DNA of 64,000 nt from Paenibacillus tepidiphilus (GTDB taxonomy: Bacteria > Bacillota > Bacilli > Paenibacillales > Paenibacillaceae), in NCBI RefSeq assembly GCF_008635795.1, contig NZ_VWRQ01000011.1, positions 143,205 to 207,204 on the forward strand, read 5' to 3'. A program made the translations under genes and the position numbers. The notes beneath the pieces are model-generated. The model did not search any database, was not told the DNA's origin, and saw only the letters and a program-made list of their open reading frames with translations. Numbering within the stretch: the first letter of the stretch is position 1; the number at the start of each line of letters is the position of its first letter. This document shows positions 51,904 through 60,944 of this stretch, piece by piece.

Positions 51904-52955
51904 ACAGATTAGGGCGCTGGATAAAAGAAAGAATCACTCTACCCTTCTATTTTTCGCTTGCTGTGTTCTGCATCTTTCTTATTACCGTCGTCATTACCGG
52001 GGTACTGTTCTTCTTGGCCCATGTAACCGGATTGCTGAATGAAGAGATCGCTCAGGACGGCACTGTGCTGCCTATTATAATCTTGATTTCCTGTATCCTG
52101 ATCGGGACCACGATATCGGGCATTGCCAGCCGGAAAATGGTCAAGTCCATCCGTGAATTTATAGAAGCGACCAACCGGCTGGCCGGCGGAGACTTCTCTA
52201 CGCGCCTGTACCTGACGAGTCCGCCGGAATACAGGATTCTCTCCGAGAACTTTAACCGGATGGCTGAGGAGCTCGGGGGAATAGAGATTCTGCGCAGCGA
52301 TTTCGTCAACAATTTCTCGCATGAGTTCAAGACGCCGATTGTCTCCATCAAGGGATTCGCCGAGGTGCTGAAGTACGATGATCTGCCCAAAGAGGAACGG
52401 GATGAATACCTTGATATCGTCATTGCGGAATCTGCCAGACTCGCCTCCTTGGCCTCGAATGTGCTGGAGCTGTCCAAGATCGAGACGCAGACGATTCTGA
52501 CTGACAAGCAAAGATACAATGTCGGAGAGCAAATCCGTCAATGCGTTCTGCTGCTGGCCGCCAAAATGGAGAAGAAGCATCTGGCGCTGAACGTCAATAT
52601 CCAGGATTATGAAATGTCCGGGAACAAGGAGCTGCTCAATCAGGTCTGGCTTAATCTGCTGGATAACGCCATCAAGTTTACACCGGAGCACGGAGCGATC
52701 GAGATTAACATGAAGCGCACCGCCGAAAGGCTGGAGATTGCCGTCCGCGACAGCGGCAGCGGCATTGTGCCCGAGGCCATCCCCAAGATCTTCGATAAAT
52801 TCTATCAGGCGGACACTTCCCACTCCACCGCAGGTAACGGGCTCGGGTTAACCATAGTGAAGCAGATTATTAACCTGCACGGCGGAACTATTGCCTGCAG
52901 CAGCGCCCCTGCACAAGGGACTGTATTTACGGTCAGCTTGCCGACAGGAGCATAG
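51900..52955 (+). CDS. Sensor histidine kinase
   Basis: A 351-residue membrane kinase: two hydrophobic helices (about 15-45 and 60-80) with only a short outer loop, a HAMP linker (VKSIREFIEATNRLAGGDFSTRL), a HisKA domain with the phospho-acceptor histidine in FVNNFSHEFKTPI, and an HATPase domain (NLLDNAIKFTPE; GNGLGLTIV). The short outer loop resembles intramembrane-sensing kinases that work with ABC exporters. Overlaps the regulator gene by 4 bp. Confidence 0.94.
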   Translation: MNRLGRWIKERITLPFYFSLAVFCIFLITVVITGVLFFLAHVTGLLNEEIAQDGTVLPIIILISCILIGTTISGIASRKMVKSIREFIEATNRLAGGDFSTRLYLTSPPEYRILSENFNRMAEELGGIEILRSDFVNNFSHEFKTPIVSIKGFAEVLKYDDLPKEERDEYLDIVIAESARLASLASNVLELSKIETQTILTDKQRYNVGEQIRQCVLLLAAKMEKKHLALNVNIQDYEMSGNKELLNQVWLNLLDNAIKFTPEHGAIEINMKRTAERLEIAVRDSGSGIVPEAIPKIFDKFYQADTSHSTAGNGLGLTIVKQIINLHGGTIACSSAPAQGTVFTVSLPTGA

Positions 52956-52962
52956 CTCAAGT

Positions 52963-53004
52963 CTTGAAAGAACAATTAGCGTTCTTTCAGGGCTTTTTTC
53001 TTTT
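52963..53004 (+). terminator. Terminator after histidine kinase
   Basis: Stem CTTGAAAGAAC/GTTCTTTCAGG with a 7-nt loop and then GCTTTTTTCTTTTTT. Confidence 0.9.
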
Positions 53005-53078
53005 TTCAGAAAAGTTAACGTTCAGTTTATTATTCTCCGGTAAGATAACTACATCATCAATCAAAGGAGTCAGAAGCT

Positions 53079-54830
53079 ATGCTTAACATTCTCAAGTATT
53101 TGAAGCCGAAAGAATGGGCGCTATTCGGTGCCAGCCTCCTCTTCATCGTCGCCCAGGTGTGGCTGGATCTGGAATTGCCCGGTTATATGAGCAAGATCAC
53201 CCGTCTGGTACAGACGCCGGGAAGCGAAATGAGCGAGATTATTGCAGCAGGCGGCTGGATGCTGCTCTGTGCACTCGGCAGCTTGGCCACTTCCATTATA
53301 GTGGCGGGCATTGCCGCCAAGATCGCGGCCAATTTCTCGGCAAGATTGCGTTCGAACCTGTTTAACAAGGTTCAGTCCTTCTCCATGGAGGAGATCAACA
53401 GCTTCTCAACGGCGAGCTTGATCACCCGTTCCACCAATGACATCACCCAGGTGCAGATGCTGATTGTCATTGGCCTGCAGCTGCTGGTCAAAGCCCCTAT
53501 CCTCGCTGTATGGGCACTGCTCAAGATCACAGGCAAGAGCTGGCAGTGGTCACTGGCCACCGGTGCCGCCGTCGGCATACTGATTCTGGTGGTCGGCATC
53601 TGTATTGTGCTCGTGCTGCCGAAGTTCCAGAAGCTGCAGCAGCTGACCGATAACCTGAACCGTGTAGCCAGAGAGAATCTGACCGGACTCCGGGTGATCC
53701 GTGCTTACAATGCGGAAGGCTACCAGGAAGAGAAATTCGGCTCGGCCAACAACATCCTTACCTCGACGAATCTGTTCGCCAACAATGTCCTGGCCGTGCT
53801 TATGCCTTCCATCTCACTCATTCTGAGCGGGCTGAGCCTCGCGATCTACTGGATCGGCGCTGCTTTGATCCAGTCTGCTGATATGACTGCCAAGATGGAC
53901 TTGTTCTCGGACATGATCGTCTTCTCCTCGTATGCGATACAGGTGGTTATGGCGTTCATGATGCTGATTATGATCTTCATTCTGCTGCCCCGTGCCCACG
54001 TCTCCGCCAAGCGCATCAACGAGGTGCTGGATACCAAGCCGAGACTTGAGAACGGCTCGCTTACAGCCTCACCCGGAACGGTTACAGGTGAGGTGGAATT
54101 CAGAAATGTCAGCTTCAAATATCCCGATGCCGAGGATTACGTCATCAAGGACATCAGCTTCACGGCCAAGCGGGGTGAAACCGTCGCCTTTATCGGTTCA
54201 ACCGGCTGCGGCAAGAGTACCGTGGTCAACCTGATTCCGCGCTTCTATGATGCAACCTCAGGCGAGGTCCTCGTAGACGGCGTGAACGTGAATCGATATG
54301 AACAAAGTGCACTCCGCAACAAAATGGGCTATGTATCCCAGAAAGCGGTGCTGTTCGGCGGAACCGTGACTTCCAATATCGCTTTCGGCGATAACGGCTC
54401 CGATGCCGCTCCTGAAGTGGTGGATGCCGTATATACCTCCCAGGCTTCGGATTTCGTCGAGAAAATGGATGGCAGCTATGAGGCGCATATCGCCCAGGGC
54501 GGCTCCAATCTCTCCGGCGGCCAGAAGCAGCGCCTGTCTATTGCCCGGGCGATTGCCCGCCGTCCGGAAATTCTCATCTTTGACGATTCCTTCTCGGCGC
54601 TTGACTATAAGACAGACCGCAAGCTGCGCAGCGAGCTGAAGAAGGAAGCCCGCGGCACTACGATGCTGATCGTCGCCCAGCGGATCGGCACCATCAAGGA
54701 TGCCGACAAGATTATCGTGCTGGAAGCCGGACGCATTGCCGGCATGGGCACACATGATGAATTGATGGAATCCTGCGAGGTCTACCAGGAAATCGCGTAC
54801 TCCCAATTGTCCAAGGAGGAGCTGGCCTAA
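53079..54830 (+). CDS. Heterodimeric ABC exporter, degenerate-site subunit
   Basis: A 583-residue half-exporter: six-helix membrane domain (about 1-310) then a nucleotide-binding domain. Walker A is GSTGCGKST and the signature LSGGQKQR is intact. However Walker B reads LIFDDSFSALD, with Asp in place of the catalytic Glu, and the H-loop reads VAQRIGT, with Gln in place of His. This is the pattern of the subunit that carries the non-hydrolysing site in BmrC/LmrC/TM287-type exporters. The stop overlaps the next start by 1 bp (TAATG). Likely induced by the preceding two-component system. Confidence 0.93.
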   Translation: MLNILKYLKPKEWALFGASLLFIVAQVWLDLELPGYMSKITRLVQTPGSEMSEIIAAGGWMLLCALGSLATSIIVAGIAAKIAANFSARLRSNLFNKVQSFSMEEINSFSTASLITRSTNDITQVQMLIVIGLQLLVKAPILAVWALLKITGKSWQWSLATGAAVGILILVVGICIVLVLPKFQKLQQLTDNLNRVARENLTGLRVIRAYNAEGYQEEKFGSANNILTSTNLFANNVLAVLMPSISLILSGLSLAIYWIGAALIQSADMTAKMDLFSDMIVFSSYAIQVVMAFMMLIMIFILLPRAHVSAKRINEVLDTKPRLENGSLTASPGTVTGEVEFRNVSFKYPDAEDYVIKDISFTAKRGETVAFIGSTGCGKSTVVNLIPRFYDATSGEVLVDGVNVNRYEQSALRNKMGYVSQKAVLFGGTVTSNIAFGDNGSDAAPEVVDAVYTSQASDFVEKMDGSYEAHIAQGGSNLSGGQKQRLSIARAIARRPEILIFDDSFSALDYKTDRKLRSELKKEARGTTMLIVAQRIGTIKDADKIIVLEAGRIAGMGTHDELMESCEVYQEIAYSQLSKEELA

Positions 54831-56590
54831 TGATACCAACTGAACAACAACCCAACAACTGGAGCAAGCTTCTCCGTTATTGTCGCAATCATATACCTGT
54901 CGTACTGATCGCGTTAGTCAGTGCGGCCATCGGTACGGTGTTGACCTTGCTCGGTCCGGATCAGCTCTCGGAGATGACCGACCTGATTACGCAGGGCCTT
55001 GCCACCGGCATTGATATGGATGCCGTAGCTTCCATCGGTCTGTTTCTGGTTCTGATCTACGCCATCAGCGCCGTATTGTCTTTATTGCAGGGCCTCATCA
55101 TGTCGTCGGTCACGCAAAAGGTCTCGAAGCGCCTGAGAGGCGATCTTTCCCGCAAGATGAACCGGCTTCCGCTCTCTTATTACAATAAATCGACGACCGG
55201 TGACATTCTCTCCCGGGTAACCAATGATGTGGATACCATCGGCCAAGCGCTGAACCAGAGCGTCGGCACGCTGGTCACTGCACTGGCCATGTTCGTCGGC
55301 TCCATCGTCATGATGCTCAAGACCAATGTGATTATGACCGTTACCGCAGTTGTGGCTACGATCATCGGTTTTGGCCTGATGGCGGTGATTATGAAGAAAT
55401 CACAGAAGTATTTTCAGAGCCAGCAGGAATATCTGGGCAAAATCAACGGCCATGTTGAGGAAGTTTACACCGGTCATACCGTTGTTAAAGCCTACAACGC
55501 CGAGACGCAAATGCGCGATGCCTTTGAAGGTCTGAACGGTAATCTGAAAAACAGTGCCTTCAAGGCCCAGTTCCTCTCCGGGCTGATGATGCCGATTATG
55601 ATGTTTATCGGGAATTTAGGCTTCGTGGCCGTCTGTGTAGCCGGTGCGGTACTTGCAACGAACGGAGATATCTCCTTCGGGGTTATCGTTGCCTTTATGA
55701 TGTATGTGCGCTTCTTTACCCAGCCCCTCTCCCAGATTGCCCAGGCGGCGCAAAGTCTGCAGTCGGCTTCCGCAGCCAGCAAGCGTGTCTTTGAATTTCT
55801 GGAAGCCGAGGAAATGGACGACGAGCAAGGCAAGACCGCACGGCTGGAGGCTGCAGCGGGCAAAGTGAAGTTCGAGCATGTCCAGTTTGCTTATGAAGGC
55901 ACGGATAATCTGGTCATTAAGGACTTCTCTACAGAAGTCATGCCCGGACAAAAGATCGCCATTGTCGGTCCTACCGGCGCCGGCAAAACCACACTAGTCA
56001 ACCTTCTGATCCGCTTCAATGAGTTAACCGGCGGAGAAATCTATATCGACGATATGCCGATCAGCAGTCTGACCCGGGAAAATATTCATGACCAGTTCTG
56101 CATGGTGCTGCAGGATACCTGGCTGTTCGAAGGTACGATCCGCGAGAATCTGGTCTACAACAAGACCGGCATCACGGAGCAAGAGATTGAAGAAGCCTGC
56201 AAATCGGTTGGATTGCACCATTTCATTCAAACCTTGAGCGCCGGCTATGACACAGTACTGAACGACAAGGTCAATCTGTCCGCCGGCCAGAAGCAGCAGC
56301 TGACGATAGCCCGCGCGATGCTCAAGAACGCACCGATGCTCGTGCTCGATGAAGCGACCAGCTCGGTCGATACCCGGACGGAACTGCTGATCCAGCAGGC
56401 GATGGACCGGCTGATGGAAGGCAGAACCTCCTTCGTCATCGCCCACCGGCTCTCGACGATCAAGAATGCCGACGTCATTCTCGTCCTGAAGGACGGCGAT
56501 ATTCTGGAGAGCGGCAGCCACACCGAGCTGCTGGCCAAGAACGGCTTCTACGCCGAGCTGTATAACAGCCAGTTCGAGCAAGCCTCCTGA
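54830..56590 (+). CDS. Heterodimeric ABC exporter, catalytic subunit
   Basis: A 586-residue half-exporter with six helices (about 1-325) and a nucleotide-binding domain having GPTGAGKTT, Walker B LVLDEATSSVD with the catalytic Glu, and H-loop IAHRLST. Its signature is LSAGQ rather than LSGGQ, which fits its facing the degenerate site of the partner. Together with the gene at 53079 it should form a BmrCD-like multidrug or lipid exporter. A terminator follows. Confidence 0.93.
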   Translation: MIPTEQQPNNWSKLLRYCRNHIPVVLIALVSAAIGTVLTLLGPDQLSEMTDLITQGLATGIDMDAVASIGLFLVLIYAISAVLSLLQGLIMSSVTQKVSKRLRGDLSRKMNRLPLSYYNKSTTGDILSRVTNDVDTIGQALNQSVGTLVTALAMFVGSIVMMLKTNVIMTVTAVVATIIGFGLMAVIMKKSQKYFQSQQEYLGKINGHVEEVYTGHTVVKAYNAETQMRDAFEGLNGNLKNSAFKAQFLSGLMMPIMMFIGNLGFVAVCVAGAVLATNGDISFGVIVAFMMYVRFFTQPLSQIAQAAQSLQSASAASKRVFEFLEAEEMDDEQGKTARLEAAAGKVKFEHVQFAYEGTDNLVIKDFSTEVMPGQKIAIVGPTGAGKTTLVNLLIRFNELTGGEIYIDDMPISSLTRENIHDQFCMVLQDTWLFEGTIRENLVYNKTGITEQEIEEACKSVGLHHFIQTLSAGYDTVLNDKVNLSAGQKQQLTIARAMLKNAPMLVLDEATSSVDTRTELLIQQAMDRLMEGRTSFVIAHRLSTIKNADVILVLKDGDILESGSHTELLAKNGFYAELYNSQFEQAS

Positions 56591-56612
56591 TCTACCGGGT
56601 GCAAATAAAGAT

Positions 56613-56664
56613 AAGGGCCGAGTTCCTGCCGCCGGATTGGCGGTGGAACTCGGCCCTTCATTTT
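56613..56664 (+). terminator. Terminator after ABC exporter operon
   Basis: Long stem AAGGGCCGAGTTCC/GGAACTCGGCCCTT with an inner CCGCC/GGCGG hairpin, followed by TCATTTTG. Confidence 0.88.
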
Positions 56665-56810
56665 GTGGGGCTGTCTATATCGGGGTCCCCGCAAAGTACC
56701 TGAAATCGCATCTATGCGTGTACTCCACTTTGTGGGGCTGTCTGTATCGGGGTCCCCGCAAAGTACCTGAATCCCGCATCTATGCATTGGCTTCACTTTG
56801 TGGGGCTTTT
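56659..56810. repeat. 67-68-bp tandem repeat with hairpins, 2.3 units
   Basis: Units begin at 56659, 56726 and 56794 (partial), each opening with CA(T/C)TTTGTGGGGCT. Within each full unit CTTTGTGGGG pairs with CCCCGCAAAG across a short loop containing TCGGGGT. The last partial unit ends at the cls stop codon. Each could act as a terminator or RNA-stability hairpin for the converging transcripts. Confidence 0.8.
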
Positions 56811-58252
56811 TAGAGAATTGGTGACAGCAGCCGCGCCACCGCTTCCTTGAACTTGAGCATCTTGCTGCGCACCTCGTACCGCTCAAGCGTCAGCTCGAAG
56901 CAGGAGAGGCTGTCCTCCAGGAACAGGTTGTGGAGCTGCCCGGCCAGCTTGGGATCGCAGATCAGGGCGCTGACCTCGAAATTCAGGCGGAAGCTGCGGG
57001 TATCGATATTCATCGTGCCTACGGAAGCGACCTCCTCGTCGACGACAATCGTCTTGGCATGCATGAAGCCCTTCTCGTATTGCAGAATCTTCACCCCGTA
57101 AGGCAGGAGCTCGCCGGCATGCGCCAGTGTCGCCGGATAAACAAACATGTGATCCGGTTTGTTCGGAATCATGATCCGCACATCGACTCCGGAGAGCAGC
57201 GCGATTTTGCAGGCATCCATAAAGCTGGAGTCCGGGATGAAATACGGCGTCTGGATAAAGATGCTTTTTTTGGCGGAGGCGATCAGCTTCAGGTACATGT
57301 TCTTCAGATGCTCGGTTTGCGAGTTCGGTCCGCTGGTGATAATCTGGACTACGCTGTCGCCGGAATGCTTATCGGTACGGTAGGCCAGATGCTCGGGATG
57401 CAGGGCATTCCGGCTGGCCGCCTTGTTCCAGTCCATCAGGAACCGGCCTTGAATCTGGTCGACTGCGCCGCCCCGCATCTTCAGATGGGTATCCCGCCAG
57501 TACCCCATTTTCTTGTCGAGACCGAGATACTCATCGCCGACGTTGAATCCGCCGATATAGGCGATTTCTCCATCAATGATGCACTGCTTCCGGTGATTCC
57601 GGTTATTGATCCGGAAGTTGATCAGCCGGAAAATCGACGGGAAGAATACCTCCACCAGGCCCCCGTTATCAATCAGCTCCTTGAAGAAGGCGCGGGAGGT
57701 CCGTCTGGAGCCGACCTCATCATACAGCACGCGGACAGTTACCCCTTCCTTGGCCTTGAGCGTCAACTCATCGCGCAATTTCCGGCCAAGATTATCGGGC
57801 TGATAGATATAATATTGGATGTTGATCTCATGCTTGGCCTGGCGGATATCGGCAATCAGCGCATCGAACTTCTCCTGCCCGTCATCGAAGATCTGAACCT
57901 CGTTGTCGTTCGTAATGAGGGCGTTGGAGGAGCGCAGATTCATCTTCAGCAGGTCCGCATATTTCGCGGACAGCCCTCCCTGATAATCCACCTGCATGAC
58001 CTGTTCGTCAACCGCCGCCTGCAGGTACATCCGCTCGTCCAGCGTCAGCCTGTAGAAATTCTTCTGCTTCAGCTGTCTTCCAAAGAAGACGTAGAAGATA
58101 AATCCGAGCCACGGGATAAAGAACAGGACCATCAGCCAGGCCCAGGTCGAGCCGATGTCCCTTCGTTCAATGAACACCACGATTCCGGCCAATAGAATAT
58201 TCGTAATGGTAATGAAGGATAGGATAGAGGTAAAAATGCTGCCGAGTTCCAA
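56810..58252 (-). CDS. cls: Cardiolipin synthase
   Basis: A 480-residue phospholipase D-family enzyme that joins two phosphatidylglycerols at the membrane. Two N-terminal helices (ITNILLAGIVVFIE; WLMVLFFIPWLGFIFYVFFG) precede two HKD motifs, HRKQCIID near residue 224 and HAKTIVVD near residue 402. Start TTG 58252 is favoured since GAGGAG lies 9 nt upstream; the ORF can extend to TTG 58279. It is divergent from the second two-component system, whose operator lies about 90 bp upstream. The 67-bp repeats lie at its 3' end. Confidence 0.93.
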   Translation of the reverse strand: MELGSIFTSILSFITITNILLAGIVVFIERRDIGSTWAWLMVLFFIPWLGFIFYVFFGRQLKQKNFYRLTLDERMYLQAAVDEQVMQVDYQGGLSAKYADLLKMNLRSSNALITNDNEVQIFDDGQEKFDALIADIRQAKHEINIQYYIYQPDNLGRKLRDELTLKAKEGVTVRVLYDEVGSRRTSRAFFKELIDNGGLVEVFFPSIFRLINFRINNRNHRKQCIIDGEIAYIGGFNVGDEYLGLDKKMGYWRDTHLKMRGGAVDQIQGRFLMDWNKAASRNALHPEHLAYRTDKHSGDSVVQIITSGPNSQTEHLKNMYLKLIASAKKSIFIQTPYFIPDSSFMDACKIALLSGVDVRIMIPNKPDHMFVYPATLAHAGELLPYGVKILQYEKGFMHAKTIVVDEEVASVGTMNIDTRSFRLNFEVSALICDPKLAGQLHNLFLEDSLSCFELTLERYEVRSKMLKFKEAVARLLSPIL

Positions 58253-58337
58253 GGTGGTGTACTCCTCTCTGTTTTGCAAGTAGTATGTCCGTTGCTATAC
58301 ATTATAGTTATCGGATAGACCGGCGTACAATATTTAG

Positions 58338-58386
58338 CTAATCTTTAGGTTCGGTTTAGACTGGTTAAAGATAGGCAGGCTATAAC
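58338..58386 (+). promoter_or_regulatory. Operator and promoter of response regulator operon
   Basis: A 23-bp element (58338-58360) is identical to the minus-strand sequence at 62100-62122. It contains TTTAGG (58344) and TTTAGA (58355), 11 bp apart, with a weaker TAAAGA at 58366, the spacing used by OmpR-type regulators. A -10 box TATAAC follows at 58381 after 20 bp; there is no -35 consensus, as expected of an activated promoter. Confidence 0.7.
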
Positions 58387-58391
58387 TGTAC

Positions 58392-59111
58392 TTGGGAGGG
58401 ATTCTTATCTATACAATACTGATCGCCGACGATGAGCCTGAAATTGTTGAATTGCTGCAGCTGTACCTGGAGAAGGACTATAGCATCGCCAAAGCCGGAA
58501 ACGGCAAAGAAGCGCTGCGGATCGTCGAGACCGAGGCTGTCGATCTGGCCATTCTCGATATTATGATGCCCGAAATGGATGGGCTGCAGCTGCTGAAGAG
58601 CATCCGCCGCCGTTGTCATATCCCTGTTCTGCTGTTATCCGCCAAGAGCCAGCACCACGACAAAATCCTCGGGCTTGAGCTGGGTGCCGATGATTATATA
58701 TCGAAGCCGTTTAACCCGCTGGAGGTCGTGGCCCGGGTGAATGCCATGCTGCGGAGAGTGCATCACTTCGATGTCGCTCCCCCGGAGAAGGAAGATCCGA
58801 AGACTCTGGCCCTCGGCCGCCTGACGCTGGATCTGGATGCCTGTGTGCTCTATATCTCCGGAGAGCCGGTTACGCTGACCTCCACCGAATATAAAATCCT
58901 CAGGCTGATGATGGCCGAGCCGGGCCGAGTCTTTACGCGCAAACGAATCTATGAAGCCGTGTGGGAAGACTTCTATATGTATGAGGATAACAGCATCATG
59001 GTGCATATCAGCAATATCCGCGACAAGATCGAGCGCGATTCCAAAAAGCCGGAATACTTGAAGACCATCCGGGGATTGGGGTACAAAATCGATGCGCCAG
59101 TGGAGAACTAG
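58392..59111 (+). CDS. OmpR-family response regulator
   Basis: About 235-239 residues: receiver domain (YTILIADDEPEIVELLQLY, phospho-acceptor in LAILDIMMPEMDG, switch Lys in SKPFNPLEVV) and winged HTH (LTSTEYKILRLMM; NSIMVHISNIRDKIE). The start codon is problematic. TTG 58392 has only a weak site, and the strong GGGAGGG (58394-58400) lies inside codons 2-3 of that frame and points to ATC at 58407, 6 nt further. There is no ATG/GTG/TTG between. Overlaps the kinase gene by 20 bp. Likely controls itself and the AI-2E-family gene. Confidence 0.9.
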   Translation: MGGILIYTILIADDEPEIVELLQLYLEKDYSIAKAGNGKEALRIVETEAVDLAILDIMMPEMDGLQLLKSIRRRCHIPVLLLSAKSQHHDKILGLELGADDYISKPFNPLEVVARVNAMLRRVHHFDVAPPEKEDPKTLALGRLTLDLDACVLYISGEPVTLTSTEYKILRLMMAEPGRVFTRKRIYEAVWEDFYMYEDNSIMVHISNIRDKIERDSKKPEYLKTIRGLGYKIDAPVEN

Positions 59112-60507
59112 AAACCAGCGCCCGCTGCAGACTTCGCTTGCTTTTGATTTCCTGCGCTTTCTGCTGATCATCGGCTTCATCGTGCTGGCCGCCTATCTGT
59201 TTATCCAAATGGATGTGACGCATAAGCTGAAGGAATATCAAATCGCCGATCCCGAATTGAAGCTTGCGGCAAGCCGGTATGCCGCCGATCCGCTGACGGG
59301 TCCTGACACCGCAAAGCTCTTGCGCAGCGGCGGCTGGCTGGAGCTTCTCGACCGGGATAAGAACCTGGTTCAGGTTATCGGGAATAAGGGCGACAAGGCG
59401 GACAGCTATACGGAGGAGCAATTATACAGTCTGCTGGAGAACGGTCCCGGGCAGGAGTACTATTACTCATTAACCCGTTATGCGGACGGCGAAGCCGCTT
59501 ATTGGCTGATGCTCAAGCTCCCGCGGAACCGGATTGATATTACCATTAACAGCTACCCTTTTCTGTCCACGCTTAACCAGCCGGTAACCTCCTATGTGCT
59601 GATGGGAGCCATTATCCTGCTTCTGCTGGTGGTTGTCTACAGCTATTCGGTTGCACGGAGAATCCGCAGGCCGCTGAGGACGATCATTGAAGGGCTGAAT
59701 GAGATGATACAGGGGAATTACAGCACGAGGATTGTGGTGGAAGCCGAGGAAGAGTTCATGCAAATGGGAGAACGCTTTAATTATATGGCCGATGTCATCG
59801 AGAAGACGACCGCAGCCCAGCGGCTGGCCGAAGAAAGCAAGCAGCGGATGGTCATGGACCTCTCCCACGATCTGAAGACGCCGATTACCAGCATTCAGGG
59901 CTATGCCCAGGCGCTGTATGAAGGACGGGTGGGCGATCCCGAGCGTCAGCGCAAATACTTGACCTACATCTACAACAAGTCCTCACAGGTCACCCGGCTT
60001 ATTCAAAATATGGTGGAGCTGCTGAAGACTGACTCCCCGGATTTCCTGCTGCGCATGGGCCAGCATGAACTCGGGGACTTCCTGCGCGAGATTATCGCAG
60101 ATACGTACGGCGAAATTGAACAGAAGCAGTTCAGGCTGCAGTTCCAGGTGCCGGAGCATCCGGTATACGCCCGTTACGACCCGGAGCTGCTCGCCCGTGC
60201 AGTGCATAACCTGATCAGCAACGCGCTGACCTATAACCCGCCCGGCACGCAGCTGCGGATCGAGCTTGTTCCCGGTAAGCAGCAGGTGGCGATTGAAATC
60301 GCCGATACCGGCATCGGCATCGCCCCCGAGCTTAAGGCCACCATCTTCGATCCGTTCGTCCGCGGCGATGAAGCTAGGACGGCTACCGGCGGTACAGGCC
60401 TGGGCCTGGCCATCGCGCTGAAGAACATCGTGCGGATGGGCGGTACGCTGGAGCTTGGCGGCAGCAGCGGAGAAGCTACAGTGTTTACTATCATTATTCC
60501 GGTGTAG
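59092..60507 (+). CDS. Sensor histidine kinase
   Basis: A 471-residue membrane kinase: helix 1 (about 21-40), an extracellular domain of roughly 120 residues, helix 2 (VLMGAIILLLLVVVYSYSVA), HAMP (RRPLRTIIEGLNEMIQGNYSTRI), HisKA with phospho-acceptor in MVMDLSHDLKTPI, and HATPase (NLISNALTYNPP; GGTGLGLAIALKNIV). The outer domain suggests sensing of an envelope or extracellular signal. The start overlaps the response regulator gene by 20 bp. Confidence 0.94.
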   Translation: MRQWRTRNQRPLQTSLAFDFLRFLLIIGFIVLAAYLFIQMDVTHKLKEYQIADPELKLAASRYAADPLTGPDTAKLLRSGGWLELLDRDKNLVQVIGNKGDKADSYTEEQLYSLLENGPGQEYYYSLTRYADGEAAYWLMLKLPRNRIDITINSYPFLSTLNQPVTSYVLMGAIILLLLVVVYSYSVARRIRRPLRTIIEGLNEMIQGNYSTRIVVEAEEEFMQMGERFNYMADVIEKTTAAQRLAEESKQRMVMDLSHDLKTPITSIQGYAQALYEGRVGDPERQRKYLTYIYNKSSQVTRLIQNMVELLKTDSPDFLLRMGQHELGDFLREIIADTYGEIEQKQFRLQFQVPEHPVYARYDPELLARAVHNLISNALTYNPPGTQLRIELVPGKQQVAIEIADTGIGIAPELKATIFDPFVRGDEARTATGGTGLGLAIALKNIVRMGGTLELGGSSGEATVFTIIIPV

Positions 60508-60550
60508 CCGGAAAGTCTGCAACCGGAATCATCTCCTGGCCCCTGCGGCT

Positions 60551-60886
60551 TTAGGGGATGATTCCGCATACGGTCACATGGACTTGCGATACGGCGAGGC
60601 CGGTCATTTTTTCCACATGACTCTTGATGCTGTCCTGCAGACGCCGGGAGATCTGCTGCAAGGGAACGCCAAGCCGGATAACGGGAGATATGGAGATCGT
60701 GACTTGCGCCCCGCTCACAGTAAGCCCTATCGCTTTATAGAAGTCCTTCCGGTTGGTCCGTCTGGTCTTGCCCTCCATCAGTGCCATAATCTCGTGCATT
60801 TCCTGAATCGCCATTCCGACGATCTTCATAATCGTCCGGTTCGAAATCGCTACGGTTCCTCTGCACTCCTCATTCACGGTATCCAT
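60551..60886 (-). CDS. Asp23/Gls24-family envelope stress protein
   Basis: A 111-residue protein of the Asp23/Gls24 family: GTVAISNRTIMKIVGMAIQE at the start, then VTISISPVIRLGVPLQQISRRLQDSIKSHVEKMTGL. Members attach to the membrane or respond to cell-envelope stress. The ATG follows GGAGGAGGAG. It is 58 bp downstream of the AI-2E-family gene on the same strand, so it probably belongs to the same operon. A hairpin (60525-60565) spans its stop codon. Confidence 0.85.
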   Translation of the reverse strand: MDTVNEECRGTVAISNRTIMKIVGMAIQEMHEIMALMEGKTRRTNRKDFYKAIGLTVSGAQVTISISPVIRLGVPLQQISRRLQDSIKSHVEKMTGLAVSQVHVTVCGIIP

Positions 60887-60944
60887 TCAAAATCTCCTCC
60901 TCCAGTTTGGCTGTGTATGCGTTGTATACGGGCCACAGTCAAGT

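Noticed and set aside
51939..52823. 294-codon minus-strand ORF antisense to the histidine kinase
   Set aside because: A shadow frame; the kinase frame has HAMP, HisKA and HATPase motifs.
56930..58195. 421-codon plus-strand ORF antisense to cls
   Set aside because: A shadow of the cardiolipin synthase gene; no ribosome site and no recognisable domain.
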